A stretch of 64,000 nucleotides of DNA from Streptomyces hoynatensis (GTDB lineage: Bacteria > Actinomycetota > Actinomycetes > Streptomycetales > Streptomycetaceae), in NCBI RefSeq assembly GCF_003626535.1, contig NZ_RBAL01000006.1:248001-312000 (forward strand), read 5' to 3'. Positions 1 to 7,521 of the stretch are shown here, piece by piece. The position numbers and the translations under genes are program-made. How positions within the stretch are numbered: position 1 is the first letter of the stretch; every line of letters begins with the position of its first letter. Under the pieces are notes generated by a model. The model was not told the origin of the DNA, made no database searches, and worked only from the letters and a program-made list of their open reading frames with translations.

Positions 1-85
1 CCCGGACCCCTTCCGTCCCGTTCGCTCTCATCAGGATGAAACATGGCATTTCACCCGCGATCCAGGAACGCGGCAGGGCCACCGG

Positions 86-123
86 CCGGCGGACCCGGCC
101 GCCGCGGCGGCCGGGTCCGCCGG
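86..123. repeat. 38-bp perfect palindrome upstream of kinase-like gene
   Basis: Two 19-base arms (86-104 and 105-123) are exact reverse complements with no spacer. In RNA the centre would open into a small loop on a very stable stem. It ends 14 bases before the preferred start of the kinase-like gene. It could be a terminator for a gene left of the window or a structure that limits translation of the downstream gene. The arms are seen directly; the role is inference. Confidence 0.7.
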
Positions 124-137
124 GGATGATGGGCCCC

Positions 138-779
138 ATGCGCGTGGAGGCGATCACCTGGGAGAGGCTGGCCGGCGCGCTCGCCGACCACATCGCCGGG
201 CTGCCCACGGCCGACGGCGGGCCCTGGACGCGGGTCCTCCTCGACGGGGCGCCCCCGGCCGGGCCCGGTGAACTGGCGGAGGCGGTGCGCGAGGCGCTGC
301 GCGTGCGCGGGCGCGCCGCCCTCACGGTGGGCGCGGAGGGCTTCTGGCGCGCCGCCTCCCTGCGCTTCGAGCAGGGGCGGCACGACCCGGACGCGTATTC
401 CGACCTGTGGCTCGACACCGGGGCGCTGTGGCGGGAGGTGTTCACTCCCCTCGAACCCGGCGGCAACGGGCGGGTGCTGCCCGACCTGTGGGACCCGGAA
501 CGGGACCGCGCCACCCGCAGCCCCTACGTCGAACTGCCGCCGGGCGGGGTCCTGTTGCTGCACGGGAGCCTGCTGCTCGGGCGGTGGTTCCCGGCCGATC
601 TTGCAGTGCACATCCGCCTGTCGCCCGGCGCGCTCGCCCGGCGCATGCCGCCGGAGTCGCGCTGGACGCTGCCCGCCTTCGCGCGGTACGAGGCCGAGGT
701 GGACCCGGTGGCCTCGGCCGACGTGGTGGTGCGGGCCGACGACCCGCGGCGGCCGGCCTGGGGCGGCCTGCCCGGCTGA
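138..779 (+). CDS. Uridine kinase-like protein with degenerate P-loop
   Basis: About 213 residues from ATG 138; in-frame ATGs at 126 and 129 and an upstream ATG at 36 are possible, but 36 would translate through the 38-bp palindrome. The overall layout (beta strand and loop, a middle region ending in a tyrosine and threonine-rich stretch, then PYVELPPGGVLLLHG and a C-terminal ARYEAEVDP helix) resembles actinobacterial proteins annotated as uridine kinase. The position of Walker A reads DGAPPAGPGEL, with no GKS/T lysine, so normal ATP phosphate binding is doubtful. Assignment is by family resemblance recalled from Streptomyces annotations; catalytic activity is not supported by the motif. It may be a nucleotide-binding or regulatory relative. 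Confidence 0.6.
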   Translation: MRVEAITWERLAGALADHIAGLPTADGGPWTRVLLDGAPPAGPGELAEAVREALRVRGRAALTVGAEGFWRAASLRFEQGRHDPDAYSDLWLDTGALWREVFTPLEPGGNGRVLPDLWDPERDRATRSPYVELPPGGVLLLHGSLLLGRWFPADLAVHIRLSPGALARRMPPESRWTLPAFARYEAEVDPVASADVVVRADDPRRPAWGGLPG

Positions 780-880
780 CCCCCGCCCCGAGCCCCGCGG
801 GCCGCCTCGCTCCCGCGGGGGAGCCGCCGGCCCGCGGACCGTCCGTGCTCCCGGCGGCGCCGGGGGCGGAGGGCCCGGGC

Positions 881-1918
881 TCAGCCCGTGGCGGCGCCCG
901 GCAGGCGCAGCACCGCGGCCCCGCTGACCCGGCCGGCGGCCAGGTCGTCGAGCGCCCGGTCCGCCTCCTCGAAGGGGTAGGGGCTCACCGTGGTGCGAAT
1001 CCCGTGGGCCGCCGCGGCGGCCAGGAACTCCCGCCCGTCCTCCCGGGTGTTGGCCGTGACGCTGCGCAGGCTGCGCTCCCGGAACAGGTGGCGTGCGTAG
1101 TCGAGCGGCGGAATGGCGGACAGGTGGATGCCCGCCACGCTCAGCGTCCCCCCGCCGTCCAGGGCCGCGAGCGCCACCGGCACCAGGTCGCCCGCCGGGG
1201 CGAAGAGGATCGCCGCGTCCAGCGGCTCGGGCGGCCGCTCGTCGGTGCCGCCCGCCCAGGCCGCGCCCAGTTCGAGGGCCAGCGCCCTGGCCGCGGGGGA
1301 CCGGGTCACCACGTGCACCCGCGCGCCCTGCGCCACCGCCACCTGGGCCGTCAGGTGCGCGGAGCCGCCGAAACCGTAGATGCCGAGGGTGCCGCCCCGT
1401 GGGAGTTCGGCCCGGCGCAGGGCCCGGTAGCCGATGATGCCCGCGCACAGCAGGGGCGCCACCTCCTCGTCGGTGTACCCCGCGGGCAGCGCATAGGCGT
1501 AGGCGGCGGGGACGGTGACGTACTCCGCGTAGCCCCCGTCGTGGTCCCAGCCGGTGTACCGGGAGGAGGGGCACAGGTTTTCCCGGCCCCGCAGGCAGTA
1601 CCGGCACCGGCCGCAGGTGTGCCGCAGCCACGGGATGCCCACGCGCGAGCCCACCGGGTGCCCGGCCGCCGCGGGCGCCGCCGGGCCGGCCGCCACCACC
1701 TGCCCCACCACCTCGTGGCCGGGGACCACGGGCGTCCGGTGCGGCGGCAGGTCCCCGTCACGCACGTGCAGGTCGGTGCGGCAGACGCCGCAGGTGCGCA
1801 CCCGGACCAGCAGTTCGCCGGGCCCGGGGCGGGGCACGGGCAGCCGCACCGAGTCGAGCCGCCCCGGGGTGCGCACCACCCACGCGCGCATGGTCGTCGG
1901 AATCTCCTCCGCCTCCAT
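881..1918 (-). CDS. Zinc-dependent alcohol dehydrogenase family protein
   Basis: A 345-residue medium-chain dehydrogenase/reductase. It has the catalytic-zinc region CGVCRTDLH and GHEVVG, and a structural-zinc lobe with four cysteines in [16 protein letters not shown] Rossmann glycine motif (GIYGFGGSA) lies near residue 180. Complete zinc ligands argue for an active NAD(P)-dependent alcohol or aldehyde reductase; the substrate cannot be read. A -10-like TAGCGT at 1925-1930 sits six bases before ATG 1918, the leaderless arrangement, so I keep this start. A second ATG at 1891 has a GGAGGA-like site twelve bases upstream and is an alternative. It is divergent from the VWA gene. Confidence 0.85.
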   Translation of the reverse strand: MEAEEIPTTMRAWVVRTPGRLDSVRLPVPRPGPGELLVRVRTCGVCRTDLHVRDGDLPPHRTPVVPGHEVVGQVVAAGPAAPAAAGHPVGSRVGIPWLRHTCGRCRYCLRGRENLCPSSRYTGWDHDGGYAEYVTVPAAYAYALPAGYTDEEVAPLLCAGIIGYRALRRAELPRGGTLGIYGFGGSAHLTAQVAVAQGARVHVVTRSPAARALALELGAAWAGGTDERPPEPLDAAILFAPAGDLVPVALAALDGGGTLSVAGIHLSAIPPLDYARHLFRERSLRSVTANTREDGREFLAAAAAHGIRTTVSPYPFEEADRALDDLAAGRVSGAAVLRLPGAATG

Positions 1919-1924
1919 GCCCCC

Positions 1925-1930
1925 ACGCTA
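1925..1930 (-). promoter_or_regulatory. -10 element for leaderless alcohol dehydrogenase transcript
   Basis: TAGCGT on the minus strand, six bases before the ATG. This TAnnnT spacing is the usual pattern of leaderless actinobacterial transcripts. No convincing -35 was seen. Confidence 0.45.
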
Positions 1931-1970
1931 CCGGCCCCGAGCGGCCCAACGGCCAGGCCACCTCGCCGTT

Positions 1971-2000
1971 TTGGGGCCCGGACGACTTGATCAATACTAT
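1971..2000 (+). promoter_or_regulatory. Promoter of the VWA operon (leaderless)
   Basis: TTGGGG at 1971-1976, an 18-base spacer, then TACTAT at 1995-2000, with six bases to ATG 2007. There is no Shine-Dalgarno sequence before that ATG, which fits a leaderless mRNA starting at or next to the start codon. Confidence 0.55.
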
Positions 2001-2006
2001 CCACGG

Positions 2007-3350
2007 ATGATCACAAGGAGATGGTCGGCGGCGCTGCTCTGCGGCCTGTTCGCCGCCTTCATGGCAGGCACCCTCACCACGGGAGCCGTCGCCGACGAGA
2101 CCACCCCGGACAGTCAGGAGGGCCCGCCGCCCCGGGTCGACCTGGTCCTGGACGTCAGCGGCTCGATGCGCGAACGGGACATGAGCGACGGGCAGTCCCG
2201 GATGGCCGCGGCCCAGCAGGCGTTCAACGAGGTCATCGACGCGGTGCCCGACGAGGTGTACCTCGGCATCAGGACGCTGGGGGCCACCTACCCGGGTGAC
2301 GACGTGGAGGTCGGCTGCCAGGACAGCGAGCAGCTGTACCCGGTCGGGCCCGTGGACCGGACCGAGGCCAAGACGGCGGTGGCCACCCTGCGGCCCACCG
2401 GCTGGACCCCGATCGGCCTGGCGCTGCGCGGGGCCAACGAGGACCTCGGCGACGAGGAGGGCACCCGCCGGGTCGTGCTGATCACCGACGGGGAGGACTC
2501 CTGCGGCGACCCCGACCCCTGCGTCGTGGCACGCGAGCTCGCCGCCAGCGGCACCAACCTCGTCGTGGACACCCTCGGGCTCACCCTGGACGACGCGGTG
2601 CGCGAGCAGCTGAGCTGCATCGCCGAGGCCACCGGCGGCACCTACACCGCGGTCCAGGACGCCGGCCAGCTCGGCGACCGGCTCAACCAGCTGGTGCGGC
2701 GCGCGGACCTGCCGGTGGAGGAGCCCACCGACGTGGCCGGCGCGGAGGAGTGCCAGGACGCCCCGCAGCTCGGCGTCGGGGTCTACAACGACCGCGCCGT
2801 GTTCGGCGAGCACCGCTGGTACCGGGTGGCCGTGCAGCCGGGGCAGGAACTGCGCGCCTCGGTGAGCGTCGCCGCCGACCGGGAGGTCAACCCCGACTAC
2901 GGGGTGCTGCTCCGGGCCGTGGACGAACGCGGCCGGGAACTCACCCGCGGCACCGGCGCCGGCTCCGGGCGCACGGACGTCGTCTCCACCGGGCTGCGCT
3001 ACCCGGTGCCCCAGGAGGAAGACGAGGACGGAGACGGCGAGTCCACCGCGGACGGCGCAAGCGGGGACTCCGGCGACGGCGAGGGGAACGGCGAGGCCGG
3101 GGTGCGTTACGTCTGCCTCGACGTCGGCGACTCCTTCTCCGCCCCCGACGCGGTGCAGCGCGAGCCCGGCCTGCCGGTCGAGCTGACCGTGGACGTGGTC
3201 TCGGCACCCGGGGAACCGGGCGACGTGGCCGCCTTCGGCCTGGCCCGCGGCTGGGTGCCGCTGGTGCTGCTGACCGGCGCCGGGCTCGTCGCCGGACTGG
3301 CCTGGGGCCTGCTGGCCCGCCTGGGAACCGCCATAGGGAGGGCGTCATGA
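2007..3350 (+). CDS. Exported membrane-anchored VWA domain protein
   Basis: A 447-residue protein. The N-terminus is a signal peptide (MITRRWSAALLCGLF onward, cleavage probably after the GAVA stretch). A von Willebrand A domain follows at about residues 35-220, with the metal-binding DVSGS motif and the ITDGEDS segment. After a beta-rich middle region and an acidic Asp/Glu/Gly linker, a C-terminal hydrophobic helix (WVPLVLLTGAGLVAGLAW) precedes a short basic tail, so the VWA domain should face outside. The start is fixed by the leaderless promoter. The stop overlaps the ATG of the next gene by four bases (ATGA), so the two are probably coupled and may form a complex. The ligand is unknown. 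Confidence 0.85.
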   Translation: MITRRWSAALLCGLFAAFMAGTLTTGAVADETTPDSQEGPPPRVDLVLDVSGSMRERDMSDGQSRMAAAQQAFNEVIDAVPDEVYLGIRTLGATYPGDDVEVGCQDSEQLYPVGPVDRTEAKTAVATLRPTGWTPIGLALRGANEDLGDEEGTRRVVLITDGEDSCGDPDPCVVARELAASGTNLVVDTLGLTLDDAVREQLSCIAEATGGTYTAVQDAGQLGDRLNQLVRRADLPVEEPTDVAGAEECQDAPQLGVGVYNDRAVFGEHRWYRVAVQPGQELRASVSVAADREVNPDYGVLLRAVDERGRELTRGTGAGSGRTDVVSTGLRYPVPQEEDEDGDGESTADGASGDSGDGEGNGEAGVRYVCLDVGDSFSAPDAVQREPGLPVELTVDVVSAPGEPGDVAAFGLARGWVPLVLLTGAGLVAGLAWGLLARLGTAIGRAS

Positions 3351-4195
3351 CGGCACGCACGCGCACGAGGAGGCTGTCGCGCGCCGGGCTGCTGGCGGCC
3401 GCGGCACTGCTGGCCCTGGCCGGCCCCGCCAGGGCCGACGGCGAGGGCGGCGACGGGGAGGAAAGCCCGGCCGAGGCCGGCACCACCTTCCGCACCGCCA
3501 CCGTCCTCGACCAGGGACAGCACGGCACGGCCACGGCCTCCACGGGCGACTACCTGTACTGGGTCTTCCCCGTCGCCGCGGGGCAGACCGCCACCGCCGA
3601 GGCCACGGTCACCCTGCCGGACTCCGCGACCCGCAGCGGCCCCTCCACCTGGCGGATCGACGTCTACGACGGGCTGCGCCGCCGCCAGGCGTGCGTCTCG
3701 GGCGCGCAGACGGCCGTGGCCGCCCAGGAGGACGCCGAGATCAGCCTCGACTGCACCCTCAGGACCGTGCGTTCCTGGGCCGAGCCCTGGTCGAACGACC
3801 CGCTGCCCGGCGCCTACTACCTGCGGCTGACCGTGACCGACCTGCCCGACCGCGACCTCGGCCTGCCGATCGGCGCCGAGGCCTGGACCACCGTCGAGGA
3901 CGAGGGCGGCGCCGGGGATTTCGGCGGGGAACTGGCGGCGCCGCTGCTCCCGGTCGGCAGCGCGGGCAGCGTGGACGAGAACGCCGGCAGCGGGGACGGC
4001 GCCGGGGACGGCACCGAGGAGGACGGCGACCAGGCGCGGTACCTGGCGGCCGTGCCCGAGCCCGAGGGCGGCTGGTCGGGCGGCTGGTGGACGGACCGCT
4101 GGCTGTGGACCGCGGGCGGTGGCGTGCTCGGCGCCGTCGCGGCCGTCGGCGGCTACCTCCTGGTGCGCGGCCCGCGCCGGCCCTCCGCGGGCTGA
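3347..4195 (+). CDS. Exported membrane-anchored partner of the VWA protein
   Basis: 282 residues, starting inside the stop of the VWA gene with a GGGAGGG ribosome site just upstream. A signal peptide (RLSRAGLLAAAALLALAGPARA) is followed by a beta-rich domain (about residues 40-200), an acidic, glycine-rich linker and a C-terminal membrane helix (WTAGGGVLGAVAAVGGYLLV). The topology copies that of the upstream protein: an external domain on a flexible stalk. I do not recognise a named domain. Tight coupling and shared topology suggest a cell-surface complex; that is inference. Confidence 0.8.
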   Translation: MTARTRTRRLSRAGLLAAAALLALAGPARADGEGGDGEESPAEAGTTFRTATVLDQGQHGTATASTGDYLYWVFPVAAGQTATAEATVTLPDSATRSGPSTWRIDVYDGLRRRQACVSGAQTAVAAQEDAEISLDCTLRTVRSWAEPWSNDPLPGAYYLRLTVTDLPDRDLGLPIGAEAWTTVEDEGGAGDFGGELAAPLLPVGSAGSVDENAGSGDGAGDGTEEDGDQARYLAAVPEPEGGWSGGWWTDRWLWTAGGGVLGAVAAVGGYLLVRGPRRPSAG

Positions 4196-4265
4196 GGGCC
4201 CTGGGCGGGCCGGGCCGGCCGGGCGGGCCGGGGGCGGCCGGCGGCCGGCCGGGGCCGGGCCGGGG

Positions 4266-5702
4266 TCAGGCCAGGCGCCTGATCTCGCCGCGCACCCGGT
4301 AGAAGCCGCCGGCCGCCGGGTGCACGGCGTCGACCACGTACCGGGCGCCGGCCTGGCGTATGTGCCGGGGGAACTGGACGTTCCACGAGGGGTCGAAGCC
4401 CGCGCTGGCCACCCGCACCCGCAGCCGCCCGCCGTCCTGCACGCACTCCACCACCACCCCGGAGTCCGGCACCGTGGCGACCGTCGCCACCGCGGCGGCG
4501 GTCGCCGGGGTGTAGGTGGGCAGCGCGGCGGCCGACTTGACGTCCCGTGCGATGGGCACCTGGCCGTCCTTGGCGTTCTCGATGGCCGCCTCGCTCGCGT
4601 CCACGCAGGCCAGCGAGCCGTCCGTGGTGACCAGGTAGAGCCGCCCGTCCAGATACTGCATCGACAGCGCCGAGCCGCTGCCGGTGCCCAGCTTCCACAG
4701 CCGCCGGCCGTCCTGGGCGAAGCAGTACACCGAGGAGGCCCCGTCCCCGGCGAACACGTACTGGCCGCCGGGCGCCGTCGCGCAGGAGTACACCGCCGCG
4801 TCGCAGGCGTACGTCGCCTCTATCCGGCCGGTCGCCTTGGACAGCCGCTGCACGACCCGCCGGTCGGTGCCCGCGTACACCGCGTCCGCCTCCTGCCAGC
4901 CGAACAGCACCGCCCCCGTGGTCGGCGTGTGCCACAGCTCGCCCCGTCCGTCCGGCGCGTAGGCCGTCACCCCGCGCCCGTGGCCGTGGAACACCGCCCG
5001 CTCGTCCCGGCGCACCATCCAGGCGTGGTCGCCGGCGCCGGACCGCGACCACTGGAACTCGTCCTCGTGGTCGATGACCGTCAGGCCGCCGCTGCGGTCC
5101 GAGACGTGCAGCACCCCCTCGTGGATGTCCAGCCAGAAGATGTCCACGTCGGCCGCTATCTCGTAGGCGGCGAACGGCAGCTTGCTCGACAGGTCGTAGA
5201 CGGTGCCGTCGTCGCAGCCGGCGTAGATCCAGAAGTCGTCGGCGACCAGGCACTTGACCCCGTCGGGCAGCCGGTACCTGGCCAGCACCTCGCCGCCGTG
5301 CGAGACCGTGTACACCTCGCCCGCCTGATTCCCCACCCAGCAGCGGTCCTCGTCCACGTGGATGCCGAAGGCGGCGGTGCCGGTCCTGAAGCGCCAGATC
5401 ACGGGGGCCAGCGCGCGGGCCGTCGAGGGCGCCGAGGTCACCTGGCGGCGCGTCACCGACCGGGCGGCGCGCTGCCCCTGGACCGCCGGGGCGTATCCCT
5501 TCCTGACCTTCTCGCCTATCTTCCTGGCCGCGGCGGCCGCGGCCTTCTCCGCGGTCGCGAACGCCTGCGTCTTGAGCTGGCCGGCCGAGCCGATCCGGCC
5601 GTAACGGACCGAGACCTCCGTGCCGTTCACCGTCACCTCGTAGAACTTGTGCGCGCCCCCGCCCTCTTCCGACAGCTCCAGATAGGTCCTGGTCCCGGCC
5701 AC
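4266..5702 (-). CDS. WGR domain protein with PQQ/WD-like beta-propeller
   Basis: About 478 residues from GTG 5702, chosen because an excellent Shine-Dalgarno (AGAGGAG) ends five bases before it; a longer frame to 5762 would begin only two bases after the -10 box. Residues about 1-75 form a WGR domain (TYLELSEE, KFYEV, VRYGRIGSAGQ), a module known from PARP proteins and bacterial DNA-damage proteins and thought to bind nucleic acid. The rest is a repeated beta-strand array (WVGNQAGEVYTV, IYAGCDDGTVYDL, YVFAGDGASSVYCF) consistent with a seven- or eight-bladed propeller. Its promoter matches the PafBC-type DNA-damage pattern, so a damage-response role is likely. The biochemical activity is unknown. 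Confidence 0.85.
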   Translation of the reverse strand: MAGTRTYLELSEEGGGAHKFYEVTVNGTEVSVRYGRIGSAGQLKTQAFATAEKAAAAAARKIGEKVRKGYAPAVQGQRAARSVTRRQVTSAPSTARALAPVIWRFRTGTAAFGIHVDEDRCWVGNQAGEVYTVSHGGEVLARYRLPDGVKCLVADDFWIYAGCDDGTVYDLSSKLPFAAYEIAADVDIFWLDIHEGVLHVSDRSGGLTVIDHEDEFQWSRSGAGDHAWMVRRDERAVFHGHGRGVTAYAPDGRGELWHTPTTGAVLFGWQEADAVYAGTDRRVVQRLSKATGRIEATYACDAAVYSCATAPGGQYVFAGDGASSVYCFAQDGRRLWKLGTGSGSALSMQYLDGRLYLVTTDGSLACVDASEAAIENAKDGQVPIARDVKSAAALPTYTPATAAAVATVATVPDSGVVVECVQDGGRLRVRVASAGFDPSWNVQFPRHIRQAGARYVVDAVHPAAGGFYRVRGEIRRLA

Positions 5703-5764
5703 GAAAACTCCTCTCCCCTGGGCGTCCCACGGCCGCCGTGACCGTCGATCACCACCTGTCACCC

Positions 5765-5787
5765 ACGTTAGGGGCCGCCACTGACAA
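5765..5787 (-). promoter_or_regulatory. RecA-NDp/PafBC-type promoter of the WGR gene
   Basis: On the minus strand TTGTCAGTG, eight bases, TAACGT. This is an exact fit to the mycobacterial/actinobacterial RecA-NDp consensus TTGTCRGTG-N8-TAnnnT bound by PafBC. It lies within the 116-base gap shared with the divergent MazF-fold gene. Confidence 0.75.
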
Positions 5788-5806
5788 CGGTCCGGGGCCG
5801 CGGCGA

Positions 5807-5812
5807 TAGCGT
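5807..5812 (+). promoter_or_regulatory. -10 element for leaderless MazF-fold gene
   Basis: TAGCGT six bases before ATG 5819 with no ribosome site between. Its -35 zone (about 5782-5788) overlaps the PafBC-type box of the divergent WGR gene, so the two promoters may interfere or be co-controlled. Confidence 0.5.
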
Positions 5813-5818
5813 GGGCCC

Positions 5819-6286
5819 ATGGAGCCCACCGACCGCAGTGAGATAGCCGAGATCCCAGGGCGCCGCGGGCCGGCCGCCACCGTCGAGATCCAGCCGCGCG
5901 CCGTCGGCGCCGTGCGAACCGAGTACTCCCCGCGGCCGGACGGCGACCCGGACCCCGGCGAGATCGTCTGGACCTGGGTGCCCTACGAGGAGAACGACGG
6001 CCGCGGCAAGGACCGCCCCGTGCTCGTCGTCGCCAGGGAGCCGCGGGCCGGGGGCGTCGAGACGCTGCTCGCCGTGCAGCTCTCCAGCCAGGACAGGAGC
6101 CGGGACCCGGAGTGGATGCCCCTGGGCTCGGGCCCCTGGGACCGCTCGGCCCGCGACTCGTGGGTCCACCTGGAGCGGGTCCTGCGGGTGCACCCCGAGG
6201 GCATGCGGCGCGAGGCCTGCGCCCTGGACCGGGCGCGGTTCAACCGGGTGGTGCACAGCCTCCAGCTGCGGCACGGCTGGCGCTGA
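5819..6286 (+). CDS. MazF/PemK-like protein, type II toxin fold
   Basis: 155 residues. After an N-terminal extension of about 45 residues, the PemK/MazF core begins with PGEIVWTWVPY and continues with KDRPVLVVARE and a C-terminal VVHSLQLRHGW. In family members this fold is a ribosome-independent mRNA endoribonuclease; here no antitoxin gene is adjacent, since the neighbours are the WGR gene and an exonuclease. The extension might act as a built-in regulator, or the protein may have a housekeeping role, as many orphan Streptomyces members may. Leaderless start supported by the TAGCGT element. Confidence 0.75.
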   Translation: MEPTDRSEIAEIPGRRGPAATVEIQPRAVGAVRTEYSPRPDGDPDPGEIVWTWVPYEENDGRGKDRPVLVVAREPRAGGVETLLAVQLSSQDRSRDPEWMPLGSGPWDRSARDSWVHLERVLRVHPEGMRREACALDRARFNRVVHSLQLRHGWR

Positions 6287-6380
6287 TGACCCGGCCGACC
6301 CGGGGCGCGCGTGGCCCCGCCGCCCGCCGCCAGGCACCGCCCGCACGCCGCCAGGCCCCGCCCCCGGGGCGGGTGGCGCG

Positions 6381-7238
6381 TTGAGCGGCTGGGCCGGTGA
6401 GCCGCTGGCCGGCTTCGACCTGGAGACCACGGGCACCGACGTCGAGCGCGACCGCGTCGTGTCCGGCGCCTGGGTGCTGCTCGGCCCCGGCGGGCGGCTC
6501 CTCGCCCGCCGCTCCTGGCTGCTCGACCCCGGCGTGCCGGTCCCCGAGGCCGCCACCGCGGTGCACGGTCTCGACACCGCGCACGTGCGCCGGCACGGCG
6601 GCGAGGCGAGGGCCGGCATCGAGGAGATGACGGCCCACCTCGCGGCCTCGCTGGCCGCGGGAACCCCGCTCGTGGTGATGAACGCCAAATACGACCTCAC
6701 GCTGCTCGACCGCGAATGCCGCAGGCACGGCCTGGCCACGCTGACCGCGCGGCTGGGCGGGCCGCCCGCGCCGGTGGTGGACCCCCTGGTCCTCGACCGG
6801 CACGCCGACCACTACCGCAGGGGCAAGCGGAACCTGGGCGTGCTGTGCGCGCTCTACGGCGTGGCCCTCGACCGTCCGCACGAGGCGGGGGCGGACGCGG
6901 TCGCGGCGGCCGGGGTGGCCAGGCGAATGGGCGGGCGGCACCCGGCGCTCGGCGCGCTGACCGCGCCCGAGCTGCACGCGCTCCAGGTGCGGGCCGCCGC
7001 CGAGCAGGGCAGGGCCCGGCTGCGGCGGCACGCCGCCGCCGGTGCGCCCGGGGCACCCGGCCCCACGGCGCGGCAGCCCGTGGCGGACGCCCCCTGGACG
7101 CCCTCCGCGCCCGGCGCGACGGCCTGGCCCGTCATCCCGCCCCCGGCGCTGCCCGCGCCGGCGCCGCCGCCCGGGGAGGGCGGCGCGGCGCCCGCCGCGG
7201 TCGGGGACGCGCCGGGCCGGGGCACCCCCGCGGGGTGA
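6381..7238 (+). CDS. DnaQ-like 3'-5' exonuclease (DEDDh)
   Basis: 285 residues from a TTG start at 6381, preceded by a G-rich stretch. The DEDDh signature is visible: FDLETTG near the N-terminus, the HGLDTAHV segment, NAKYDLTLL, and HEAGADAVAA, giving the histidine and last aspartate. Residues from about 210 onward form an Ala/Pro-rich tail with no fold. The family includes the proofreading subunit of DNA polymerase III and many stand-alone exonucleases; the stand-alone form with a disordered tail is common in Streptomyces. It lies 94 bases after the MazF-fold gene and could be co-transcribed with it. Confidence 0.85.
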   Translation: MSGWAGEPLAGFDLETTGTDVERDRVVSGAWVLLGPGGRLLARRSWLLDPGVPVPEAATAVHGLDTAHVRRHGGEARAGIEEMTAHLAASLAAGTPLVVMNAKYDLTLLDRECRRHGLATLTARLGGPPAPVVDPLVLDRHADHYRRGKRNLGVLCALYGVALDRPHEAGADAVAAAGVARRMGGRHPALGALTAPELHALQVRAAAEQGRARLRRHAAAGAPGAPGPTARQPVADAPWTPSAPGATAWPVIPPPALPAPAPPPGEGGAAPAAVGDAPGRGTPAG

Positions 7239-7372
7239 CCCGGACGGGGCGCGCGCCGCGTCCCCCTGCGGTGCTCCCGGGCGGCGGAGCGTCGCGGCTC
7301 GTGCCGCGCCGTGCGCGCGGTGCGGCAGCGCCCCCGGGGTGCCCTGCGGGACGCCGAAGCCGGTGCGCCCTC

Positions 7373-7463
7373 CCGATCACCGCACCCGGTCACCGCACCC
7401 GGTCACCGCGCCGGGTCACCGCACCCGATCACCGCACCCGGTCACCGCGCCGGGTCACGACGC
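7373..7463 (+). repeat. Seven tandem 13-bp repeats upstream of PIG-L gene
   Basis: The core TCACCGCnCCCGG recurs with an exact 13-base period (TCAC at 7377, 7390, 7403, 7416, 7429, 7442 and 7455). The array ends five bases before a -10-like TAGGGT and so covers the -35 region of the next gene. Looks like an iteron-type array or a slippage-prone tract. Confidence 0.8.
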
Positions 7464-7467
7464 GGCC

Positions 7468-7473
7468 TAGGGT
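7468..7473 (+). promoter_or_regulatory. Candidate -10 element of PIG-L gene
   Basis: TAGGGT, 48 bases before the GTG start and directly downstream of the 13-bp repeat array. The -35 zone falls inside the repeats (CACCGC), a poor match to consensus, so an activator may be required. Confidence 0.4.
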
Positions 7474-7521
7474 GAGCGGCGGGCAACGACCCCCGACGAG
7501 ACCCGTGGAAGGAGACGCGCC

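Noticed and set aside
51-1631. Long minus-strand frame of 526 codons
   Set aside because: It overlaps the alcohol dehydrogenase and kinase-like genes, has low-complexity Arg/Pro/Gly composition and no ribosome site. It is a GC shadow, like the many long frames opposite uvrB, uvrA, zwf and the suf genes.
5819-6286. Complete toxin-antitoxin pair with the MazF-fold gene
   Set aside because: No small antitoxin-like gene lies immediately upstream or downstream on the same strand; the divergent WGR gene is far too large and of a different type.
7373-7463. Tandem repeats as a CRISPR array
   Set aside because: The 13-base units are contiguous with no spacers and no cas genes are near.
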